Below, piece by piece: positions 17,529-26,082 of a DNA stretch of 38,906 bases. How positions within the stretch are numbered: position 1 is the stretch's first letter; the number at the start of each line of letters is the position of its first letter. Origin of the DNA: Treponema sp. GTDB taxonomy: Bacteria; Spirochaetota; Spirochaetia; Treponematales; Breznakiellaceae. Where the stretch lies: assembly GCA_031256035.1 (NCBI GenBank), contig JAIRRJ010000094.1, positions 1 through 38,906 on the forward strand, in the 5' to 3' direction. The position numbers were made by a program, and so were the translations under genes. A model generated the notes under the pieces. That model searched no databases, was not told the origin of the DNA, and worked only from the letters and a program-made list of their open reading frames with translations.

Positions 17529-18134
17529 CTATGCGCGGCGGAAATCCAGTAACAGCGAAATGATAAAAGGGATGTGGGCGGCAAAGAGCAGTAAAAAACC
17601 GTACAGGTGCTGCTGCGAAAAAAATGCCCAGTAAGCTGCCGCCGCAAATGGCGGTAAAATAAGGATGCACAGGATCGAGGGGATCGCAACATACCAGCGG
17701 AAGTGGTTTGCCATCAAATTAATAAAAAAGGCTATGCCCACAGCAAGCGCCGTCCACAACAGGGGCACAATTACCAGCAGCAGGGGATCGCTTCCCGAAC
17801 TCCAGCCTATTGCCCGCAGTGCGGCGACCGGAATGATCCAGAGCAGAGCGAAATTGGCAAAATCGGGGGTTCCGGAAAAACCCCGGAAAAGCATCAACAG
17901 TGTATAGATTATAAACGGAACAAGAACCGGCAGGCTTACAATATCAACAAAACCAAACAGCAGGCGGGATAGTCCAAATCCTCCCGGGCTAACAATATTG
18001 CCCAGGAAGAATTGAACAATTGCCGTTATACTCCCCAATAATAAAGCCCACACCCCGCCTGTGCCACCTTCGCCTGAAACAGAACGCCGGAACAAATAAA
18101 AGAAGGGAACCCACAACAAACAGAAAAAACTCAT
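17529..18134 (-). CDS. Polytopic membrane protein, unknown function
   Basis: A 201-aa, very hydrophobic protein with about five or six membrane segments and a short basic C-terminal tail (LDFRRA). I do not recognise the family; it may be treponeme-specific. It follows tpiA by 17 nt on the same strand and is probably the last gene of the gap-pgk-tpiA cluster. Its stop is 2 nt from the stop of the convergent ABC gene, leaving no room for a separate terminator. Confidence 0.7.
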   Translation of the reverse strand: MSFFCLLWVPFFYLFRRSVSGEGGTGGVWALLLGSITAIVQFFLGNIVSPGGFGLSRLLFGFVDIVSLPVLVPFIIYTLLMLFRGFSGTPDFANFALLWIIPVAALRAIGWSSGSDPLLLVIVPLLWTALAVGIAFFINLMANHFRWYVAIPSILCILILPPFAAAAYWAFFSQQHLYGFLLLFAAHIPFIISLLLDFRRA

Positions 18135-18151
18135 GAACTGCGAAAACCAGT

Positions 18152-18907
18152 TTAATCAAATTTGGCTATCGGCACAAATGTATCTGCCTTTAATGAAGCG
18201 CCGCCGACCAGTGCGCCGTCTATATTTTCCTTTGCCATAAGCTGGGCGGCATTATCCGCTTTCACAGAGCCGCCGTACTGGATGATGATTTTCGAAGCGG
18301 CATCTTCGCCGTAAAGCCGTGCAAGCACTTTGCGCACAAAGGCATGAACCGCTTCGGCATCTTCCGGCGTGGCTGTTTTCCCGGTGCCTATTGCCCAGAC
18401 AGGCTCGTAGGCGATAACGATATTTGCAAGCTGCGCCGCGCTCACTCCCTCAAGCCCTTTAACGGTTTGGGTTTCGCACACTTCTTCCACTCTGCCTGCC
18501 TCGCGCTCTTCCAGCAATTCTCCGATGCAGAGGATCACTTCAAACCCGTGCTGCAGGGCAAGCTTCACCTTTTTGTTAATGAGCGCGTCATCTTCTTTGT
18601 AAATATGCCGCCTCTCGCTGTGACCGAGGATTATCGTCTGCACACCGAGGTCTTTAAGCTGCAACACCGAAACTTCTCCGGTGTGCGCCCCCTGCTCTTC
18701 ACAGGCGCAGTCCTGCGCCCCAAGACGGATGTTGGTGCCTTTGACAATGGCAGCCACTGTTTCAAGGCTTGTAAAAGACGGTGCGACAAGGTACTTGTGC
18801 TTGCCGCCTTTTAGCTGCTCCACAAGAGCTTTCGCAAGCTCAGCAGACTCGGAGCGCGTCTTGTGCATCTTCCAGTTTCCTGCGATATAATACGGTCTGT
18901 TACCCAC
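18152..18907 (-). CDS. tpiA: Triosephosphate isomerase
   Basis: A 251-aa enzyme (family norm about 250) that interconverts dihydroxyacetone phosphate and glyceraldehyde 3-phosphate. Catalytic residues are all visible: Lys13 in AGNWKMHKT, His96 in ILGHSERR, Glu168 in YEPVWAIGTG; phosphate-binding GGSVK and GGASLK follow. The frame is open further upstream, but the family start and GAGGTG 4 nt upstream identify GTG 18907 as the start. This overlaps the end of pgk by 8 nt, so translation is coupled to pgk. Confidence 0.96.
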   Translation of the reverse strand: MGNRPYYIAGNWKMHKTRSESAELAKALVEQLKGGKHKYLVAPSFTSLETVAAIVKGTNIRLGAQDCACEEQGAHTGEVSVLQLKDLGVQTIILGHSERRHIYKEDDALINKKVKLALQHGFEVILCIGELLEEREAGRVEEVCETQTVKGLEGVSAAQLANIVIAYEPVWAIGTGKTATPEDAEAVHAFVRKVLARLYGEDAASKIIIQYGGSVKADNAAQLMAKENIDGALVGGASLKADTFVPIAKFD

Positions 18908-20162
18908 GGCACACCTCGATACCAGGCAGTTTCCTGCCTTCCAGCAATTCAAGTGAAGCGCCGCCGCCGGTTGAGACATGAGACATCTTGTCGGCAAGGC
19001 CGAATTTGTTCACTGCCGCAACTGAGTCGCCGCCGCCGACTACGGTTATACATCCCTTGCCGGTGGCTTCCGCTACAAGCTTCGCAACTTGCTCTGTGCC
19101 TTTGGCGAAGGCATCAAACTCGAAGACGCCGACCGGTCCGTTCCACACAATGGTCTTGGCTGTTGCAAGCACTTCCTTGTACTTGGCGATGGTTTTCGGT
19201 CCCACATCAAGCCCCATAAGATTGTCCGGCAGATCAAGACCGTCAACCGGGACAGGAACCGATGTCGCGTCAAAAGCTGTAGCTCCGACATGATCCAGCG
19301 GAAGGACAATTTCTACGCCCGCGCTCTTGGCGGCGTTAAGGATTTTTTTCGCCGTATCGAGCTGGTCGTCTTCAACCAGGGACTTGCCAATCTTGCACCC
19401 CTGCGCCTTGAAGAACGTATACGCCATGCCGCCGCCGATAACGAGCGCGGCTGAATTCTTCAAAAGGCTTTCCAGCACCGCGATCTTTGAGGACACTTTC
19501 GCGCCGCCGATGATCGCCACAAGAGGCTTCTGCGGGCTTGTAACAATCGGCTCAAGGTAGTTGACTTCCTTTTCCATGAGAAAACCGGCAACGGCGGGCT
19601 GCACAAACTTCGCGATAGAAGCTGTCGAAGCGTGATCGCGGTGGGCGGTGCCGAATGCGTCGTTTACAAACACATCGCCGTAGGTTGCAAGCTCTTTCGC
19701 CAGCTTGTCGAGGGCAGCCGCGTCAGAGGAAGTTTCTTCCTTGTGGAAGCGGGTGTTTTCCAGCATGATAACGGAGCCGTCTTTCTGCCCGTCAATAAAC
19801 GCCTTCTTGCCGTAGCAAGAGTCTTCACCGGCAAATATCACGGGCTTGCCCAGTTTCTTTTCAAGGTACGCGGCGACAGGAGCCATGCGGTGCTTGCCCT
19901 TGATGTACTTGGCTTCGTCAAATTCTTTGCCGTCTTTCTCGGCTTTTTCTTTTGCCTTTTTTGCGTCCTTGGAAGGATCGCCTAGGTGGGACATGAGGGT
20001 TACAGTTTTCGCCCCCTGCTCCAGAATATACTGAATGGTAGGCATCGCCGCCACAATGCGGGTATCGTCCTGCACCACCCCGTCTTTCATGGGCACGTTG
20101 AAATCGACTCTCATGATGACGCGCTTGCCTTTCAAATCAACTGTCTTTACGGTTTTAATCAC
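18900..20162 (-). CDS. pgk: Phosphoglycerate kinase
   Basis: A 420-aa enzyme that makes ATP from 1,3-bisphosphoglycerate. Visible signatures are KGKRVIMRVDFNVPM near the N-terminus, DDTRIVAAMPTI, MSHLGDP, LLENTRFHKEE, NDAFGTAHRDHAS, GGAKVSSKI, GPVGVFEF and the C-terminal GGGDSVAA with STGGGASLE. The upstream ATG at 20198 would place AAGGAG inside the coding region. GTG 20162 has that AAGGAG 6 nt upstream and gives the normal N-terminus (MIKTVKTVDLKGKRV), so it is chosen. It lies between gap, with 177 nt of repeat-bearing DNA between, and tpiA. Confidence 0.97.
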   Translation of the reverse strand: MIKTVKTVDLKGKRVIMRVDFNVPMKDGVVQDDTRIVAAMPTIQYILEQGAKTVTLMSHLGDPSKDAKKAKEKAEKDGKEFDEAKYIKGKHRMAPVAAYLEKKLGKPVIFAGEDSCYGKKAFIDGQKDGSVIMLENTRFHKEETSSDAAALDKLAKELATYGDVFVNDAFGTAHRDHASTASIAKFVQPAVAGFLMEKEVNYLEPIVTSPQKPLVAIIGGAKVSSKIAVLESLLKNSAALVIGGGMAYTFFKAQGCKIGKSLVEDDQLDTAKKILNAAKSAGVEIVLPLDHVGATAFDATSVPVPVDGLDLPDNLMGLDVGPKTIAKYKEVLATAKTIVWNGPVGVFEFDAFAKGTEQVAKLVAEATGKGCITVVGGGDSVAAVNKFGLADKMSHVSTGGGASLELLEGRKLPGIEVCRG

Positions 20163-20190
20163 AATGTTCTCCTTAACATTATTTCCCAAT

Positions 20191-20335
20191 ATACTCACGC
20201 AAAGGCGCGTCGTACCTCCGGTACGCGGCGCAAAGGAAGAATTAAGAAAAGAATAAGTAAATAAATCATATTCTTCTTTTTCATCCCTCTTTTCTTTGCG
20301 TTCTCTGCGTCTTGGCGTCTCTGCGTGAAATATTA
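20191..20335. repeat. Repeat element between gap and pgk with CACGCAGAG-type inverted ends
   Basis: The left end carries ACTCACGCAAAGGCGC. The right end is the inverted, iterated form CTTTGCGTTCTCTGCGTC continuing to CTCTGCGTGAAA (20294-20331). The element is thus about 140 bp with imperfect inverted termini. Inside is a hairpin CGTACC-TCC-GGTACG (about 20213-20227) and an A/T-rich middle. Iterated ctctgcgtcTTTGCGTG sequences are a widespread kind of bacterial intergenic repeat (from memory). If gap and pgk share a transcript, this lies in it as a structured spacer. Confidence 0.6.
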
Positions 20336-20339
20336 CAGA

Positions 20340-21454
<1,115 letters not shown>

Positions 21455-21460
21455 GCGACC

Positions 21461-21489
21461 TTGCCCACAATCATAATTCCGGCTAATAT
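21461..21489 (+). promoter_or_regulatory. Candidate promoter of dnaE (leaderless)
   Basis: -35 TTGCCC (21461-21466), 17-nt spacer, -10 TAATAT (21484-21489). The predicted start site (about 21496) coincides with the dnaE ATG at 21497. The -35 lies 6 nt from that of the divergent gap promoter. Confidence 0.45.
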
Positions 21490-21496
21490 TCCCTAA

Positions 21497-24400
21497 ATGA
21501 CCGAATTTGTCCATCTCCATGTTCATTCTGATTTTTCTCTGGCGGATGCGGCTGTTTCGGTAATGGCTCTTGCGGACAGGGCGGAAAAGCTGGGTATGAC
21601 GCATCTTGCCCTTACCGATCACGGAAATATGTTTGGGGCGATGGAATTCCTTGCGGCCTGCCGGGAAACCGTTAACGAAAAGGGCGAGCATGAAAAGCGG
21701 AAAAAACCGGTTAAGCCCATCATAGGCTGCGAGTTCTATGTTTCCCCCGGCTCCCGTTTTGAAAAGAAAGGTTCTGAAAACGAAAATAAATACTATCATC
21801 TGGTGCTGTTGGCTGTTAACCGCGAAGGTTATTTTAATCTGGTCAAGCTCTGTTCCCTTGCCTATACCGAGGGTTTTTATTACCGCCCCCGCATAGACGA
21901 GGAGCTTCTCTCTCTGTATCACAACGGGCTGATTGCGCTTTCAGCCTGCGCTTCGGGGGAAATCCCGCGGCTTATTCAGGCTGAAAAGATCAACGAAGCC
22001 GAAGAGAAGGCTCTGTATTACCGCGATCTTTTTGGCAGTGACGAAGAGGGCAACCCCAACTTCTACCTTGAGGTGCAGGATCACGGTATTCAGGCTGGAG
22101 GTATGCGCGGGACTGATATGTCCCAGGCGGAGATTAACGATGTTATTGCAGCCATTTCCGGCAAGACTGGTATTCCTCTTGCAGCCACCAATGACGTGCA
22201 TTACCTTAACCGGGAAGATTATGTTGCACATGACGTTCTGCTCTGTATCGGTACGGGCAAGGTGCGCACTGAAGAAAGGCGTAAAAGGTATTCAGGAGAT
22301 CAGTTTTATTTCAAAACAGGCGATGAGATGGCGCAGCTTTTCACCAAATACCCGGAAGCTATTGCCAACACTGTCCGCATTGCGCAGCGGTGTAACACGG
22401 ACGTTCCCAACATTGACGTTAAAGACCTGCCGTCATACCTGCCTGAATTTGAAATCCCCAAAGGCTTTGAAACAGACGGCGCGTACCTGCGGCATCTTGC
22501 AGCGGAGGGGCTTGCAATGCGTTATGCAAAACAAATGGCAGCCAACGGAAAAGAATGGGAAACGATAAAAAAACGCGCTGACTATGAACTTGATACGATT
22601 ATCAACATGGGCTTTACAGGCTACTTCTTGATTGTTTATGACTTTATTAAATGGGCTAAAGACCATGATATTCCCGTAGGTCCCGGCAGGGGTTCAGGTG
22701 CAGGTTCGATCATCGCCTATGCGGTGCAAATAACCGATATTGATCCGCTGAAGTACGAACTTCTTTTTGAACGCTTCCTCAATCCTGACAGGATTTCCAT
22801 GCCTGACTTTGACGTTGATTTTGCCAATGAAGGCAGGGACGAAGTTCTTAATTATGTTACCGCCAAATACGGCAAGGAGAGGGTAGGGCAGATCATAACC
22901 TTCGGTACTTTAGGCGCCAAGGCGGTTATAAAGGACGTTGCCCGCGTTATGGGCATATCCATCCCTGAATCTGAAATGATCACAAAGCTCATTCCCAAAG
23001 ACCCCAAGATTACATTGAAGAAGGCTTTTGAGAGCGAGCCGAGACTGAGCGAATTTGAACAAGACTCGCGTTACACTGAACTCTTTGAACTTGCCCGCAA
23101 ACTGGAAGGTTTACACCGCCATTCCAGCATTCATGCCGCAGGGGTTGTTATCGGCAAATCGCCGCTGATCGATTTTGTGCCGCTCTATCAGGAACGTGAA
23201 GACTCCAAAACGGGCAGAACCGGCGGCATTGCCACTCAGTACAGCATGAATTATCTTGAGCCGTGCGGTCTTGTCAAGATGGACTTTCTCGGTCTTAAAA
23301 CCCTTGATGTTATAAAACATACAGAAGAGTTGATCCGCCGCCGAGGAGGGAAATATTCAAACTTTGAAGTAAAGAACGCTCCCGAAGACGACAAGGCTGT
23401 TTTCAAAATGTTAGGTGAAGGTAAAAGTTTTGAAATATTCCAGTTTGAATCGGACGGGATGCAGAATATTCTGAGGCAGACAAAACCGACTTCCATCGAA
23501 GACCTTACCGCCCTTAACGCCATGTACCGTCCCGGCCCGATGCAGAATATTCCGCGCTTTGTGGACTCCAAAAACGGACGGCAGTCCATAAGTTACCCCG
23601 ATCCCAGCCTTGAAAAAGTTCTCAAGGAAACATACGGCGTTATCGTCTATCAGGAACAGGTAATGGAAGTTGCCCGTATTATCGCCGGTTACAGCATGGG
23701 GCAGGCTGATCTTTTGCGCCGCGCGATGGGAAAAAAGAAAAAAGAAATCCTTGATAAAGAAAAGATTCCGTTTCTTGAAGGCGCAGAAAAGCAGGGATAC
23801 TCTCGCGCAAAGGCGGGAGCAATCTACGATATGCTTGTTCCTTTTGCCGGTTACGGCTTTAACAAGAGCCATGCCGCTGCCTATGCAATTTTAGCCTACC
23901 GCACCGCTTACATGAAAGCTAATTTCCCCGCGGAGTTCATGGCGGCTAACCTGACAAATGAAATACGCAGCACGGATAAAAATAAACTTTCCGAATGTAT
24001 AGCAGAGGCGCGGCGGATGGGCATTGCCATTGACCCTCCTGATGTAAACCGTTCTGACAGGCTTTTTACGGTAGTCGAAGGGTGCATTGTATACGGTCTT
24101 TTGGGAATAAAGGGTTTGGGCGAGGTTTCGGCGGCGGAAATTGTGCGCGGCAGGTCGCCTGAACCGTACAAGAGTTTTACGGATTTTCTTGACAAGGTGG
24201 AGATCAAGACTGTCGGAAAAAAGGCAATTGAACTGCTTATTCAAACAGGCGCTTTCGATAAATTTGGCGTAACGCGGGAGAATCTTATTGGCAATCAAGA
24301 ACGCGCTGCTGAATACGCTCAAAAGAAAAAAGAGGATAAACAGCTCGGACAGACAAGCCTTTTTGAGGATGCAGGAGATGCTGATTTACCCGATTTTCAA

Positions 24401-25495
24401 TATGAAAACTTTCCGGCAATGAGCCGCACTGATAAGCTGAACATTGAAAAACAACTGATTGGCTTTTATATGTCAGGGCATCCGATGGACGAGTACCGCG
24501 ATATTTGGGAAAAAGCGGTGAAGGTTGATCTTGGGCAGGAACGCCCTAAAACCGGAAACTGCATCCTTGTGGGGATTATCAAAGGTATAAAAAGCATTGT
24601 TACGGGCAAGGGCAACATGGCGTTTGCCACCCTTGCTGACTACAACGGTGAAATAGACGTAACCTTCTTTTCAAGCGGCTGGGAAAAATGCCAGGGAAAG
24701 ATTGAAAATGACAAGGTGGCTATTTTACAGGGGAAGATCGATTACCAAAAAGACAGGGATAAATACAGTTTCATTGCAGAAAATTTCGTCAGCCGTCAGG
24801 ATGTTGACGCTGCAATCAAGGAAAACGGGGAACTTGATCGAAAGTGGGACGCTTACCGGAATACATGGGCGTTTATGGCTGATCTTAAAAGCGGCTTTCT
24901 TGCCAACGCAAAAAAAGGAAGCTATACGGTAATCGGTTTTCTTAAAACGTTACGTGAAACTAAAGACAGAAATGATAATGACATGGCTTTCGGCACATTG
25001 CAGGATTTTGAAGGCGACATCGACCTAGTGTTCTTTTCAAGGCCTTACGGTGAATGCCGTAATTTATTAAGGCTTGATGAAATTGTAGCCCTGAAAGGGA
25101 GCATAGACCCGGAAAATGAACGGAATCCTAAAAAAATAAGCTTTAAAGTTTCAGGTATTGCCGACATTGCCCAGCTTACCCGCGCCGCCGGGAAAAAAGC
25201 GGCTGCGGGAGAAAAGCCGCCGGAACCTGTCATTATAAAAGATGAACCAAAAAACGAACCGGTTGAAATACACATAAGGCTTATCGGCGGAATCTCGGAC
25301 GGAGATGAAAAACTTTTATCATTGCGCGACTACCTAGCGGAAAATTCCGGCAGATGTCCCCTTTTTATTCATGTTCCCGTAACGGGCGGAGAAAAGACAA
25401 TCCGCGCCGTTAACGGTATTAATTTTTCGATTATCGGCGATATAGAGGAACAGTTAAAAAGTTACGATTGTGTTGCCAATGTATGGAGGAAATGA
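21497..25495 (+). CDS. dnaE: DNA polymerase III alpha subunit with two OB-fold domains
   Basis: A 1332-aa replicative polymerase, longer than the ~1160-aa E. coli enzyme. An N-terminal PHP domain starts with HLHVHSDFS (His8, His10). The palm contains MPDFDVDF with catalytic Asp437 and Asp439, and VKMDFLGLKTLD with Asp596. Fingers and beta-binding regions follow (TALNAMYRPGPM, GYGFNKSHAAAY). The extra length is C-terminal: OB fold 1 near 1020-1100 (AFATLADYNGEIDVTFF), a second related OB fold near 1140-1220 (AFGTLQDFEGDIDLVFF), and a final domain from about 1257 (IHIRLIGG). No Shine-Dalgarno is present and the -10 lies 7 nt upstream, so the mRNA may be leaderless. The stop overlaps the next ATG. 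Confidence 0.97.
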   Translation: MTEFVHLHVHSDFSLADAAVSVMALADRAEKLGMTHLALTDHGNMFGAMEFLAACRETVNEKGEHEKRKKPVKPIIGCEFYVSPGSRFEKKGSENENKYYHLVLLAVNREGYFNLVKLCSLAYTEGFYYRPRIDEELLSLYHNGLIALSACASGEIPRLIQAEKINEAEEKALYYRDLFGSDEEGNPNFYLEVQDHGIQAGGMRGTDMSQAEINDVIAAISGKTGIPLAATNDVHYLNREDYVAHDVLLCIGTGKVRTEERRKRYSGDQFYFKTGDEMAQLFTKYPEAIANTVRIAQRCNTDVPNIDVKDLPSYLPEFEIPKGFETDGAYLRHLAAEGLAMRYAKQMAANGKEWETIKKRADYELDTIINMGFTGYFLIVYDFIKWAKDHDIPVGPGRGSGAGSIIAYAVQITDIDPLKYELLFERFLNPDRISMPDFDVDFANEGRDEVLNYVTAKYGKERVGQIITFGTLGAKAVIKDVARVMGISIPESEMITKLIPKDPKITLKKAFESEPRLSEFEQDSRYTELFELARKLEGLHRHSSIHAAGVVIGKSPLIDFVPLYQEREDSKTGRTGGIATQYSMNYLEPCGLVKMDFLGLKTLDVIKHTEELIRRRGGKYSNFEVKNAPEDDKAVFKMLGEGKSFEIFQFESDGMQNILRQTKPTSIEDLTALNAMYRPGPMQNIPRFVDSKNGRQSISYPDPSLEKVLKETYGVIVYQEQVMEVARIIAGYSMGQADLLRRAMGKKKKEILDKEKIPFLEGAEKQGYSRAKAGAIYDMLVPFAGYGFNKSHAAAYAILAYRTAYMKANFPAEFMAANLTNEIRSTDKNKLSECIAEARRMGIAIDPPDVNRSDRLFTVVEGCIVYGLLGIKGLGEVSAAEIVRGRSPEPYKSFTDFLDKVEIKTVGKKAIELLIQTGAFDKFGVTRENLIGNQERAAEYAQKKKEDKQLGQTSLFEDAGDADLPDFQYENFPAMSRTDKLNIEKQLIGFYMSGHPMDEYRDIWEKAVKVDLGQERPKTGNCILVGIIKGIKSIVTGKGNMAFATLADYNGEIDVTFFSSGWEKCQGKIENDKVAILQGKIDYQKDRDKYSFIAENFVSRQDVDAAIKENGELDRKWDAYRNTWAFMADLKSGFLANAKKGSYTVIGFLKTLRETKDRNDNDMAFGTLQDFEGDIDLVFFSRPYGECRNLLRLDEIVALKGSIDPENERNPKKISFKVSGIADIAQLTRAAGKKAAAGEKPPEPVIIKDEPKNEPVEIHIRLIGGISDGDEKLLSLRDYLAENSGRCPLFIHVPVTGGEKTIRAVNGINFSIIGDIEEQLKSYDCVANVWRK

Positions 25496-26082
25496 TGAAG
25501 ATAATTTTTAATTTTATTGCGACAGCGGCGGGGATTTATTCTTTTTTACTCATAATCAGAATAATACTAACATGGTTCGGCGGAACTGTTACGGGAAGGC
25601 CGGTAGACATTTTATGCCGCATTACCGATCCCTACCTTAACTGGTGGCGGGCGGCGTTAAACCTGCGCATCGGCGCGCTTGATCTTTCGCCTGTTGCGGC
25701 TTTTGCCGGGCTTTCGCTTGTTCAGAATTTGTGTATTAACCTTGCATATTACGGAAGGCTCACCATCGGGGTAATTCTTTCAGTTGCTGTCCGCGGTGTT
25801 TGGTCTGTCGCTTCGTTTTTTCTGGGGTTATGTATAATAATACTGATTCTGCGAATAATTGCCTACCTTACAAACCGGGATGTGTATGGTTCTTTCTGGA
25901 AAGTTATTGATTCTGTTTCCCAGCCATTGTTATACAAAACAAACAGGATAATCTTCGGCAGCCGGATAACAGGCTACCTTAAGGGGATAATTGTTTCTAC
26001 CCTTGCGTTAGGTGTTATTTATATTGGGGGGGGATACGTCATCCGGTTTGTTGCAAAGTTCCTCGCGGGACTGCCTCTGTAA
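25495..26082 (+). CDS. yggT: YggT family membrane protein
   Basis: A 195-aa inner-membrane protein with two copies of the YggT unit: YSFLLIIRIILTWF...ITDPYLNWWRAALNLRIGALDLSPVAAF in the first half and IIILILRIIAYL...VIDSVSQPLLYKTNRI in the second. Relatives are linked to osmotic-stress tolerance and envelope or division processes, but the molecular role is not settled. GGAGG lies 5 nt before ATG 25495, which overlaps the dnaE TGA by one base (an ATG at 25492 is too close to it). The stop TAA directly precedes the recG ATG. It is the middle gene of a dnaE-yggT-recG operon. Confidence 0.85.
   Translation: MKIIFNFIATAAGIYSFLLIIRIILTWFGGTVTGRPVDILCRITDPYLNWWRAALNLRIGALDLSPVAAFAGLSLVQNLCINLAYYGRLTIGVILSVAVRGVWSVASFFLGLCIIILILRIIAYLTNRDVYGSFWKVIDSVSQPLLYKTNRIIFGSRITGYLKGIIVSTLALGVIYIGGGYVIRFVAKFLAGLPL

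Noticed and set aside
18908..18997. tpiA with a 30-residue N-terminal extension
   Set aside because: The extension lies inside pgk and is unlike the family. GTG 18907 with GAGGTG upstream gives the normal 251-aa protein.
20163..20198. pgk starting at ATG 20198
   Set aside because: This would put the AAGGAG site inside the gene. GTG 20162 has that site at 6 nt and gives the standard N-terminus.
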